Shown here piece by piece: positions 1 through 7,849 of a stretch of 64,000 bases of DNA (positions are counted from its first letter, which is position 1; each line of letters begins with the position of its first letter). The notes under the pieces were generated by a model. The model made no database searches. It was not told the DNA's origin and saw only the letters and a list, made by a program, of their open reading frames with translations. The stretch spans positions 62,001-126,000 of the forward strand of contig NZ_FOAM01000009.1 of the NCBI RefSeq assembly GCF_900109605.1. The letters are read 5' to 3'. This stretch comes from Xaviernesmea oryzae (GTDB taxonomy: Bacteria; Pseudomonadota; Alphaproteobacteria; Rhizobiales; Rhizobiaceae). A program made the translations under genes and the position numbers.

Positions 1-192
1 AAGCCTTTCAAGAAGGGGCCCAAGGCCTGACTTCCTATCAAGATCGGTGAATGCGGCCTGAGCGTTTCGGACGGTTACGGCCGCTCCCATTGCCGCGCGG
101 TGTGGATGGATACTCGGGGTCGAGCATCCATCCCGCTGGTGGTAGCGTTACAGGCCATCGTCAACGCCGCCTGCGATGACAGCCTGTGACCC
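1..192 (+). other. left edge; possible 3' end of a truncated gene, otherwise unassigned
   Basis: Frame 1 is open from the edge and reads KPFKKGPKA before a TGA at 28-30. This could be the C-terminal tail of a gene that begins outside the window, but nine codons cannot be identified. The same frame stays open from 31 to a TGA at 187-189, without an ATG near a ribosome binding site. I see no recognisable domain in it and do not call a gene. Confidence 0.2.
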
Positions 193-903
193 TCAATCCT
201 CGGAATAGCGCTCTTCCGCCCAGGGGTCGCCGCGCATGTGATAGCCGTTCTTTTCCCAGAAGCCGGCGCGGTCTGCGGTCATGAAATCGATGCGCTCGAT
301 CCACTTCGCACTTTTCCAGAAATAGAGATGCGGCACTACAAGCCGAACAGGACCGCCATGTTCGCGTGTCAGCGGCTCGCCTTCCCAATGGGTTGCGAGA
401 ATGGCGTCCTCAACGGCGAAATCGGCAAGTGGCAGATTGGTCGTATAGCCATCATAGCTGCGCAGCATTACATGGGTGGCCTCAGCCTTCGGCCTGACAC
501 GGTCGAGAAGATCATGAACCGAAACACCCTGCCAGCGATTGTCATAGCGAGACCATGTGGTCACGCAATGAATATCGGAGACGAAGCGCGATTGTGGCAG
601 GGCCTGAAAGGTCGCCCAGTTTAGATGCAGCGGCGTCTCGACAGCGCCTGTCACATCGAGCGACCAACTGGTCGTGCCGATTGACGGATGCTGCCCAAGA
701 TCGAGCACCGGCCAGTTCTTGACCAGATGCTGGCCTGGCGGCAGCCGATGATCGCCCGATCGGGCAACGCGGCCGGTGAGAAACCGACCCTCCTCTGCCC
801 AGCGGCGCTTGGTCGCAGTCAGTTTGCTGTCCAGCGGCAGCGCAGTCTCCGATGCCGTGCCGGGCGTTTCGCCCATGTCGTCCTTGATGGGCTCATCCTG
901 CAT
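193..903 (-). CDS. sulfite oxidase-like molybdopterin-dependent oxidoreductase
   Basis: A 236-residue protein resembling the oxidoreductase molybdopterin-binding domain of the sulfite oxidase superfamily (the YuiH-like branch). The centre carries the family core: a Cys near residue 113 in a SDIHCVTTWS context, where the Moco-ligating Cys of sulfite oxidases sits, then WQGVSVHDLL and a GGPVRLVVP segment. There is no signal peptide and no separate heme or dimerisation domain, so it is probably a small cytoplasmic reductase or oxidase with an unknown substrate. The ATG at 901-903 is chosen because AAGGAG lies 7 bases upstream. Longer in-frame starts add a low-complexity extension with no binding site. 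It stands alone; no molybdenum cofactor genes are nearby. Confidence 0.82.
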   Translation of the reverse strand: MQDEPIKDDMGETPGTASETALPLDSKLTATKRRWAEEGRFLTGRVARSGDHRLPPGQHLVKNWPVLDLGQHPSIGTTSWSLDVTGAVETPLHLNWATFQALPQSRFVSDIHCVTTWSRYDNRWQGVSVHDLLDRVRPKAEATHVMLRSYDGYTTNLPLADFAVEDAILATHWEGEPLTREHGGPVRLVVPHLYFWKSAKWIERIDFMTADRAGFWEKNGYHMRGDPWAEERYSED

Positions 904-1101
904 CACCGACACTCCTTGTTTGCGGGACCTGTCGGCAGATGTGTGCCCTTGGGGGCTGGTCGTCAAGAATGGCTGGTTTCGACCGGGCAAGGGAATGGCG
1001 TATTCCGTGTGCTGCCAGTCGTTGCGAAGCCGCCGGATGGCCTCCAGCGGCTCGTCGTCGGATCATCGCGGTGTAACACCTGGAGGCATGGTCGCACGAG
1101 G

Positions 1102-1338
1102 CTATGCCAGGATGCCGGCCTCCCGGGCTGCGGCAGTAAAGGAACGATAGGCGGCCTTGGCCGGGCGGATGCCATCAAGGGCGTCAAGGCAATGCTGCAC
1201 GGCCACCCGGTAGGCCCGGCCCCGTGTGCCCGGCCAGCGCCGCAGGAACTCGGCAGCATCCCAGGCGGTGGAGATAATGGTCTCCTGGCTCTGGCGCGCC
1301 AGAACGCGAACAGGATTAGGAAAACTCTTGTAACTCAT
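1102..1338 (-). CDS. DUF982 domain protein
   Basis: A 78-residue protein matching the pattern of DUF982, a small family abundant in Rhizobiales: a PVRVLARQ beta strand, then WDAAEFLRRWPG, then an Ala-rich helix ending in FTAAAREAGI. The molecular function of DUF982 is not known. The ATG at 1336-1338 follows a GAGGGTGAGT purine stretch; an ATG 12 bases upstream (1348-1350) is an alternative. The protein is soluble and has no signal peptide. It sits alone between the molybdoenzyme and the GntR gene. Confidence 0.7.
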   Translation of the reverse strand: MSYKSFPNPVRVLARQSQETIISTAWDAAEFLRRWPGTRGRAYRVAVQHCLDALDGIRPAKAAYRSFTAAAREAGILA

Positions 1339-1630
1339 ACTCACCCTCATTTCACCGGGTAGTCGGTTCGCTGAATGCGGACCGTCCGACCTGGCTGTCA
1401 GTCTCGCCATCATCCATCCCGCGCAAGGTGCGGGGAGGGATAGGCGGGTCGGTAACGCGGGGATGCGACGAGGGTTCCGTCCTTCGTTAAAATTTTCCCG
1501 ACCATACGGTCTTTTCCCCGGACATCGACCGGGCGTGAAGCTTTCATGACGAAGACAAACGTCCCCGCTACAGCCAGCGAGCGCCGAGCGTCGGCTGGCA
1601 GCCAGGGCTCTGTCGTTGGAGATAGTCGGG
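1339..1630. other. intergenic region, no gene recognised
   Basis: About 290 bases between the DUF982 gene and the end of the GntR gene. A 74-codon open frame on the minus strand crosses it, but it has no ribosome binding site and no recognisable family. The stretch also contains GC-rich sequence typical of rhizobial spacers (1415-1450). I see no terminator with a clear T tract. Confidence 0.4.
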
Positions 1631-2350
1631 TCAAAGCCCTTTGAGCAGCGCTTCCTTGAGATCGGTGCTCTTCTTTGGGCGCAGATCGAGATCGGCTTCG
1701 ATATGATCGATATGGTGCAGCATCAGCGCTGCGGCGCGCTTAGTCTCGCCGGCTTCGAGATGATCGACGATCCGTTCATGCTCCTGATGTCCACAGCTCG
1801 AAATGGCAGACTGGCCGTAAAGCGCGATGACGAGGGACGAGCGGGCGACCAGCTCGTCCATGAAGCGGCGCATGACCGCATTGCCGGAAATATCGGCAAG
1901 CGCGAGATGAAAATCGCCCGATGCCTTGATTTCGGCGCGCCTGGCGCTTTGGCTGCGCTCATCCATCAGCCGCTCCTCGTCCTTCAGCAAGGCACGAAGA
2001 TGGGTGATATCGGCCGGCGTAATCCGCCCGGCGGCGAGCGTGAGAATGCCGGGCTCCAGGATGCGACGCGAGGCGAAGATCTGGTGCGCCTCCTCCAGCG
2101 AGGGCGAGGCGACGAAGGCCCCGCGATTGCGCTCGACCAGAACCAGACCCTCATAGCTCAGCGCCTGGAGTGCACTGCGCACCAGCGTGCGGCTGACCTT
2201 GAAGATGGTGCCGACATCCGCTTCCGAAAGCTTGGTGCCGGGCGCAAGACGCCGGTCGACGATGGCGTCGCGCAAGGCGTCGCGGATCGTGTGGCTCGTC
2301 ACCTCGGCATTGTCCTCGGCCGGTGCCGAGGCGGAAAAGGTCATGGTCAT
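1631..2350 (-). CDS. GntR family transcriptional regulator, FCD (FadR) subfamily
   Basis: A 239-residue repressor-type protein. Residues about 15-80 form the GntR winged helix (IRDALRDAIVDRRLAPGTKLSE, with the recognition helix around VSRTLVRSALQAL). Residues about 95-225 are an all-helical FCD ligand domain with the metal-binding style residues FHLALADISGN and HQEHERIVDHLEAG. FCD regulators usually bind a small organic acid or amino acid derivative and repress an adjacent catabolic operon. This gene is divergent from the amine-type ABC operon starting at 2670, and the shared spacer carries palindromes that suit it, so local control of that operon is likely. The start is the first of two nearby ATGs (2350 or 2344); neither has a strong Shine-Dalgarno sequence. 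Confidence 0.88.
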   Translation of the reverse strand: MTMTFSASAPAEDNAEVTSHTIRDALRDAIVDRRLAPGTKLSEADVGTIFKVSRTLVRSALQALSYEGLVLVERNRGAFVASPSLEEAHQIFASRRILEPGILTLAAGRITPADITHLRALLKDEERLMDERSQSARRAEIKASGDFHLALADISGNAVMRRFMDELVARSSLVIALYGQSAISSCGHQEHERIVDHLEAGETKRAAALMLHHIDHIEADLDLRPKKSTDLKEALLKGL

Positions 2351-2463
2351 CGATGGGCCGTCATTGGAAAGCGGGCAGGGCTTGCCGCGCAGTCAGGCAA
2401 ATCGCTTATGCGAAAAGGCCTGGTCGCATTTTAGCGGCAAAGGATCTGCGGGGTAAGGGCTAT

Positions 2464-2519
2464 TTTGTATCCGTCATTCGGCCGAAATTGTATACGATCT
2501 GACCAAATTTTTGAGGTCA
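2464..2519. promoter_or_regulatory. candidate GntR/FCD operators in the divergent spacer
   Basis: ATTGTATACGAT at 2487-2498 is a near-perfect dyad of the GTATAC type seen with many FCD regulators. A related half, TTTGTATCCG, sits at 2464-2473. A second dyad, TGACC-N10-GGTCA, lies at 2500-2519. All fall between the GntR gene and the ABC operon. The assignment to this regulator rests on position and symmetry only. Confidence 0.5.
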
Positions 2520-2669
2520 ATCCGATCAAAACTTAAGCAGCAGCGCATGGCAACGTTTTAGGCGCTATCGCTAAATATCTGATTTCAAATCATGTGTTCT
2601 CTCATCTCTGTAGCTGGTCCGACTTGGCACGGTTGATGCTTTCTTAAGAAGGCGACCAGGGAGAGACTG

Positions 2670-3761
2670 ATGTCCAAAGCCGCTGAAATCGATATCGTAT
2701 CCGTTTCTAAGGTCTACGGCGCCACCACGGCGGTGCATGCCATTTCGCTGAAGATCCCGCCGGGCAGCTATTGCTGCTTTCTCGGGCCCTCCGGCTGCGG
2801 CAAGACCTCGACGCTGCGCATGATTGCCGGCCACGAAAGCATCTCCTCCGGCGATGTCAGGCTCGGTAATGTCGTGGTGACGGATTTTCCGCCCGCCAAG
2901 CGCGGCACGGCGATGATGTTCCAGTCCTATGCGCTGTTTCCCCATCTCGATCTGATCGACAATGTCGCCTTCAGCCTGAAGATGAAGGGCGTGGACAAGG
3001 ATGCCAGACGCGCCAAGGCGCTGGATATGCTGAAGCTGATGCAGATGGAGCCCTACGCCACCCGCCGGCCGGCGCAGCTGTCAGGCGGCCAGCAGCAGCG
3101 TGTGGCTCTCGCCCGCGCGCTGATTACCGATCCGGAGGCCTTGCTGCTCGACGAGCCGCTGTCGGCGCTCGATCCCTTTCTGAAGATCCGCATGCGCGCC
3201 GAGCTGAAGCGCCTGCAGAAGGATCTCGGCATCACCTTCGTCCACGTCACCCACAGCCAGGAAGAGGCGATGGCGCTGGCCGATCTGATCGTCATCATGA
3301 ATGATGGCCGCATCGAGCAGGCGGCCAGCCCGCGCGAAGTGTTCGAGCGGCCGGCCACCGCCTTCGTTGCCCGCTTCATGGGCGACCACAACGTGCTGTC
3401 CGGACGGGCTGTGGCGAGCGATCTTAACGGCATCGTCGCGTTCGAGACCTCGGGCGGCCAGGTCTTTCGGGTGTCGGGAAAGCCACATCAGCCCGGCGAG
3501 CCCGTCGATATCGGTATCCGTACCGACCGCGTGCGCCTTGCCGCGGCGACGGATGACGCGCCGGGCTTCAATGGCGTGGTCTCCAACATCGAATATCGCG
3601 GCGCGTCGGTGAAGCTCACCGTCATCGGCGCCGGCAGCGATGATTTCACGGTGATCCTGTCGGACGCCGATTATTTCGCTCAACCTGTCACGGTCGGCGA
3701 CGCGGTCGCCTTGAGCTGGGCGCTCGAAGATGCCGTCCTGCTCGGCCGCGTGACGGCCTGA
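2670..3761 (+). CDS. ABC transporter ATP-binding protein, spermidine/putrescine (PotA) type
   Basis: A 363-residue ATPase that energises import by the permeases encoded downstream. Walker A GPSGCGKT is at residues 39-46, the Q-loop MMFQSYALFPHL near 90, signature LSGGQQQRVA near 137, and Walker B LLLDEP near 158 with the D-loop SALD. The C-terminal 120 residues form the TOBE/MOP-like regulatory region typical of PotA, FbpC and UgpC. A GGAG motif precedes the ATG at 2670. It is the first gene of a run with binding protein, two permeases, racemase and probably amine oxidase. The TOBE domain and gene order point to the polyamine/iron/thiamine-type class; the substrate cannot be read from the sequence. 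Confidence 0.92.
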   Translation: MSKAAEIDIVSVSKVYGATTAVHAISLKIPPGSYCCFLGPSGCGKTSTLRMIAGHESISSGDVRLGNVVVTDFPPAKRGTAMMFQSYALFPHLDLIDNVAFSLKMKGVDKDARRAKALDMLKLMQMEPYATRRPAQLSGGQQQRVALARALITDPEALLLDEPLSALDPFLKIRMRAELKRLQKDLGITFVHVTHSQEEAMALADLIVIMNDGRIEQAASPREVFERPATAFVARFMGDHNVLSGRAVASDLNGIVAFETSGGQVFRVSGKPHQPGEPVDIGIRTDRVRLAAATDDAPGFNGVVSNIEYRGASVKLTVIGAGSDDFTVILSDADYFAQPVTVGDAVALSWALEDAVLLGRVTA

Positions 3762-3803
3762 GCCCTTCCATTCCGCAGCATCATAACAACAGAGGGAACT
3801 GAC

Positions 3804-5105
3804 ATGACGAACGAGACCAAGACCGGCAAAGCCGCCAGCGCCGGCCTGACCCGCCGCTCTCTCCTGAAGACCGGCGCGGCCGCCGTCGGCGCGGTTGCCG
3901 GCTCCGGCGCCATCACCGGCTTCCCCACGATCTGGGCGCAGAACCCGATCACGCTGCGCCAGTTCGGCACGGGCGTATCGAACATCAATGCCATCGCCGA
4001 GAAGTGCAAAGCCGACCTCGGCATCACGCTGGAGATGACCGCGACGGATTCGGATGCCGCCGCCCAGCGCGCCGTTACCCAGCCCAAGTCCTACGACATC
4101 GCCGATATCGAATATTGGATCCTGAAGAAGGTCTATGCCGCCGGCGTCATCCAGCCGATGGACGTCAAGAAGCTGAAATATTTTGACAAGGTCGTGCCGC
4201 TCTTCATCACCGGCAAGCTCAAGCCCGACAGTGTCATCGCCCAGGGCACAGCGCCGCACACGGTCGGCTTCGTGGAGAAGCCTGGCGATAAGAAATTCGC
4301 CAAGGAACCGACCCAGTGGTTCACCATGATGCCGACGATCTACAATGCCGATACGCTCGGCATCCGTCCCGATCTGGTTGGCCGCGACATTTCCAGCTGG
4401 GCCGACATTCTCGATCCGGCCTTCAAGGGCAAGACCTCGATCCTCAACATTCCCTCGATCGGCATCATGGATGCCGCGATGATCATGGAAGCCTCCGGCA
4501 AGATCAAATATGGCGACAAGGGCAACATGACGAAGGCGGAAATCGACAAGACCATCGATTTCCTGATCGAGACCAAGAAGGCCGGCCAGTTCCGCGCTTT
4601 CTGGAAGAGCTTCGACGAGTCCGTCAACCTGATGGCTTCGGGCGAAGTCGTCATCCAGTCCATGTGGTCGCCGGCGGTCGCCGCCGTGCGCTCCAAGGGC
4701 ATCGCCTGCAAGTATCAGCCGCTGAAGGAAGGCTATCGCGCCTGGGGCGGCGGTCTCGGTCTCGCCTCGCATCTCAAGGGTGCGGAGCTCGACGCGGCCT
4801 ATGAATATATCAACTGGTACACCTCCGGCTGGGTCGGCGCCTACCTCAACCGCCAGGGCTATTATTCCGCCTGCATGGACACGGCCAAGGCGCACATGTC
4901 GCCTGACGAATGGGGCTACTGGATCGAAGGCAAGGCCGCACAGGGCGACATTGTCTCGCCCGAGGGCAAGGTAATGGAGAAGGCCGGTGCCGTGCGCGAC
5001 GGCGGCTCCTTCGAAGACCGCATGGGCAAGGTCGCCTGCTGGAACTCCGTCATGGACGAGGACCGCTACATGGTCCGCCGCTGGAACGAGTTCATCGCCG
5101 CCTGA
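3804..5105 (+). CDS. ABC transporter periplasmic substrate-binding protein, PotD-like
   Basis: A 433-residue extracellular solute-binding protein. The N-terminus has a twin-arginine signal (LTRRSLLKTGAA, Arg 17-18, then a small-residue hydrophobic stretch to about residue 45), so it is probably exported folded by Tat. The mature part starts around NPITLRQFGTG and has the family 1/PotD fold pattern (WFTMMPTIYNADTLG, ISSWADILDPAFKGKTS). It would capture the solute for the permeases at 5177 and 6097. GAGGG lies 8 bases before the ATG. A strong hairpin follows the stop, which may keep its transcript more abundant than the permease part. Confidence 0.9.
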   Translation: MTNETKTGKAASAGLTRRSLLKTGAAAVGAVAGSGAITGFPTIWAQNPITLRQFGTGVSNINAIAEKCKADLGITLEMTATDSDAAAQRAVTQPKSYDIADIEYWILKKVYAAGVIQPMDVKKLKYFDKVVPLFITGKLKPDSVIAQGTAPHTVGFVEKPGDKKFAKEPTQWFTMMPTIYNADTLGIRPDLVGRDISSWADILDPAFKGKTSILNIPSIGIMDAAMIMEASGKIKYGDKGNMTKAEIDKTIDFLIETKKAGQFRAFWKSFDESVNLMASGEVVIQSMWSPAVAAVRSKGIACKYQPLKEGYRAWGGGLGLASHLKGAELDAAYEYINWYTSGWVGAYLNRQGYYSACMDTAKAHMSPDEWGYWIEGKAAQGDIVSPEGKVMEKAGAVRDGGSFEDRMGKVACWNSVMDEDRYMVRRWNEFIAA

Positions 5106-5112
5106 TGACACG

Positions 5113-5139
5113 GCGCCCGGGCTTTTGCTGCCCGGGCGC
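5113..5139 (+). terminator. intercistronic hairpin after the binding-protein gene
   Basis: GCGCCCGGGC at 5113-5122 pairs perfectly with 5130-5139 across a 7-base loop. Only TTT follows, so it is not a classic full terminator. Located 8 bases after the binding-protein stop and before the permeases, it fits a partial terminator or mRNA 3'-end stabiliser. Confidence 0.6.
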
Positions 5140-5176
5140 TTTCCGGCCTCACCGACCGCAAAGGGGATGCGCAGCC

Positions 5177-6091
5177 ATGGCATCGATCGCCTCGAAATCC
5201 GTCGCCGAAGACCCGGCGCAGGCGCAGGCACGCAGCCTGCGGTTGCCGCCCGCCGTCCTCTCTTATGTTCAGGCGACGCCGCTCATCCTCATTCTCGGCT
5301 TCTTCTTCCTGCTGCCGATCCTGATGATCGCGGTCGTCAGCTTCTGGGATTATGACTTCGCCGGCCTCTATCCCGATTTCCTGACGATGAATTACGAGGA
5401 AACGCTCGGCTCCTGGATCACCTGGAAGACCTATCTCAACACGCTGAAATATACGGTGCTCGTCTGGGGCCTGACCTTGGCGATTGGCTTCTGGGTCGCC
5501 TATTTCCTCGCCTTCCACATCCGCACGACGACGATGCAGATGGTCCTCTTCCTCGTCTGCACCGTGCCCTTCCTCACCTCCAACATCATCCGCATGATCT
5601 CCTGGATCCCGGTGCTCGGGCGAAACGGGCTGATCAATTCGGCGCTGATCGACATGGGGATCATTCCCGCGCCGATCGAATGGCTGCTCTATTCGGATTT
5701 CGCCGTGGTGCTGGCGCTGGTGCATTTGAACACGCTGTTCATGGTCACGCCGATCTTCAACACGCTGATGCGCATCGACCGGTCGCTGATCGAGGCCGCG
5801 CGCGATTGCGGCGCCACCGGCTGGCAGATCCTCTGGAACGTCATCCTGCCGCTTGCCAAGCCGGGCATGGCCATCGGCTCGATCTTCGTGGTGACGCTGA
5901 CCATGGCGGATTTTTCCACCGTTCAGGTGATGTCCGGCGGGCAGAGCGCCTCGGTGGCGCTGATGATGAAGAACCAGATGTCGCTGCTGCAATATCCCGC
6001 CGCCGCCGCCAATGCCGTCGTCCTGCTCGTGGTCGTGCTGATGATGGTCGCGGCCATCCTGCGCGTCGTCGATATCCGCAAGGAGCTTTGA
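5177..6091 (+). CDS. ABC transporter permease, PotB type
   Basis: A 304-residue inner-membrane permease. After a polar N-terminus it has about six membrane helices (the first at LILILGFFFLLPILMIAVV), and a cytoplasmic EAA loop reading EAARDCGATGWQ near residue 204 that docks on the ATPase. The ATG at 5177 is preceded by AAGGGG. The frame is open further upstream over the binding-protein gene, but that part is an antisense-like shadow. The stop is 5 bases before the next permease, so the two are co-translated partners of a heterodimeric channel. Confidence 0.9.
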   Translation: MASIASKSVAEDPAQAQARSLRLPPAVLSYVQATPLILILGFFFLLPILMIAVVSFWDYDFAGLYPDFLTMNYEETLGSWITWKTYLNTLKYTVLVWGLTLAIGFWVAYFLAFHIRTTTMQMVLFLVCTVPFLTSNIIRMISWIPVLGRNGLINSALIDMGIIPAPIEWLLYSDFAVVLALVHLNTLFMVTPIFNTLMRIDRSLIEAARDCGATGWQILWNVILPLAKPGMAIGSIFVVTLTMADFSTVQVMSGGQSASVALMMKNQMSLLQYPAAAANAVVLLVVVLMMVAAILRVVDIRKEL

Positions 6092-6096
6092 AAGCC

Positions 6097-6915
6097 ATGC
6101 ACCACGAGAAGCGCACCTTCGAATTTTACGTGCTTGCGGCCTTCTTCGCCCTGTTCGTCCTGTTTCTCTACGGACCGCTCTCGGCCGTCTTCATCCTCTC
6201 CTTTCAGGGCCCGAATGGAGGCCTGACCTTCCCGATGAACGGCGCCTCGCTGCACTGGTTCTTCAACCTGTTCGAAAAGCAGGCGGTCGGCGATTTCGGC
6301 GCCTCCTTCTCCCGCTCGCTGATGCTCGGGTTGATGGTCATGGTCGTCAATGTCGTGGTCTCGCTGATGGCAGGGCTTGCCTTCCGCCGTCGCTTCCCCG
6401 GCGCCAACATCCTCTTCTATGGCACGGTGGCGAGCCTCGTCGTGCCGTCGATCATCATCTCGCTCGGCATTGGCGTGGTCTTCAACCAGCTGGGCCTGCA
6501 GCCGGCCTGGTACTCCTCGGCCTTCGGCGCGCATCTCACCTGGACCTTGCCTTTCGGCGTGCTGATCATGTTCGCGGTCTTCAACCGCTTCTCGCCTTCT
6601 TATGAAGAGGCGGCACGCGATCTCGGCGCCTCTTCTTGGCAGACCTTCCGCCATGTGCTCCTGCCGATGATCGCGCCGAGCCTGATCGGTGTCGGCCTGT
6701 TCGGTTTCACGCTCTCCTACGACGAATTCGCCCGCACCTTGATGACCTCGGGCACCTACAACACGCTGCCGCTCGAAATCTACGGCATGACCACCAATGT
6801 GACGACGCCGGTGCTCTATGCGCTCGGCACCGTCACCACCCTGTTCTCCTTCAGCGTGATCCTCATGGCGCTTCTGGTCATTCTCGGCCTGCGCCGACGG
6901 GCCGCGCGCGCCTGA
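6097..6915 (+). CDS. ABC transporter permease, PotC type
   Basis: A 272-residue second permease subunit. It starts MHHEKRTFEF, with AAGGAG overlapping the end of the previous gene. About six membrane helices are visible, and the EAA loop (EEAARDLGASSWQ) is near residue 170. It pairs with the 5177 permease to form the membrane channel. The next gene, a racemase, follows after 15 bases, which suggests one transcript. Confidence 0.9.
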   Translation: MHHEKRTFEFYVLAAFFALFVLFLYGPLSAVFILSFQGPNGGLTFPMNGASLHWFFNLFEKQAVGDFGASFSRSLMLGLMVMVVNVVVSLMAGLAFRRRFPGANILFYGTVASLVVPSIIISLGIGVVFNQLGLQPAWYSSAFGAHLTWTLPFGVLIMFAVFNRFSPSYEEAARDLGASSWQTFRHVLLPMIAPSLIGVGLFGFTLSYDEFARTLMTSGTYNTLPLEIYGMTTNVTTPVLYALGTVTTLFSFSVILMALLVILGLRRRAARA

Positions 6916-6930
6916 CAAAGATCGGTTTCC

Positions 6931-7659
6931 ATGCGCATTCTCATCGTCAATCCCAACACCACCGCCTCCATGACCGAGAAGGCGGCGATTGCCGCGCGCG
7001 CCGTGGCCGCACCGGGAACCGAGATCCTGGCCCGCACCTCCACCATGGGCCCGGCCTCGATCGAAGGCTATTATGACGGCGCCATGGCGCTGCCGGGGCT
7101 GCTCCAGGCGATCCGGGCTGGGGAGGCCGAAGGCTGCGACGCCGTCGTCATTGCCTGTTTCGACGATACCGGCCTCGATGCCGCCCGCGCCTTGGCTTCG
7201 GTTCCGGTGCTGGGCCTGTGCGGATCGGCCCTGATGACGGCGGGCTTCCTTGCCCAGCGCTTTAGCGTCGTTACGACGCTGGAGCGCTCGCGGGTGTTGA
7301 TCGACAATCTCGCACGCCATTATGGCATGGCTGGGCGGGCGCGCGTGCGCGCAGCGGATATCCCGGTTCTCGATCTCGAACATCCTGGATCCGGCGCTCT
7401 CGAACGCCTGCAGGCGGAAATCGAGCGTGCGCTGGACGAGGACGGAGCAGAAGCCATCGTGCTTGGCTGTGCCGGCATGGCCGATCTCGCCGCCAGGCTT
7501 CAGGGCCAATATGGCGTCCCTGTGATCGACGGCGTCTCCGCTGCGGTCAAGCAGGCGGAAGCCCTTGTCGCCCAAGGCTTGAAGACAAGCAAACGCAGCG
7601 CCTACGCAGCCCCGCTGGCCAAGAGCTATCTCGGGGCGATGGCAGCATTTTCGCCGTGA
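6931..7659 (+). CDS. Asp/Glu/hydantoin racemase family protein
   Basis: A 242-residue protein of the aspartate/glutamate/hydantoin racemase superfamily. It begins with the family's strand MRILIVNPNT, followed by TASMT. The two catalytic cysteines are in place: Cys76 in VIACFDD and Cys180 in VLGCAGM, the spacing seen in hydantoin and allantoin racemases. These enzymes invert a chiral centre by two-base proton transfer. Its place straight after the transporter suggests it works on the imported compound or a product of it. Lack of any hydantoinase or carbamoylase nearby leaves the substrate open. No good Shine-Dalgarno is visible, so translation may depend on coupling to the permease gene. Confidence 0.85.
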   Translation: MRILIVNPNTTASMTEKAAIAARAVAAPGTEILARTSTMGPASIEGYYDGAMALPGLLQAIRAGEAEGCDAVVIACFDDTGLDAARALASVPVLGLCGSALMTAGFLAQRFSVVTTLERSRVLIDNLARHYGMAGRARVRAADIPVLDLEHPGSGALERLQAEIERALDEDGAEAIVLGCAGMADLAARLQGQYGVPVIDGVSAAVKQAEALVAQGLKTSKRSAYAAPLAKSYLGAMAAFSP

Positions 7660-7849
7660 AGCCGTAAGCCGGCGACGTCTGGCGGCGTGCCTTGCGTCTG
7701 GATAGCCTGGTCCAATCGAAGATGAGCCTCATTAGCCAGAACAAGGCTTTCCTTTTCTTTCTTCATGCATCGCCTCGGAAGCCGGGGCTTGACTTTGCCA
7801 TCATCAGATCGATGTTCAGATCCAGCTAAAAGGACGATATGGTCGCTGG

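Noticed and set aside
1410-1634. A 74-codon minus-strand frame between the DUF982 and GntR genes
   Set aside because: No binding site, no family resemblance, and it overlaps spacer sequence with GC-rich repeat character.
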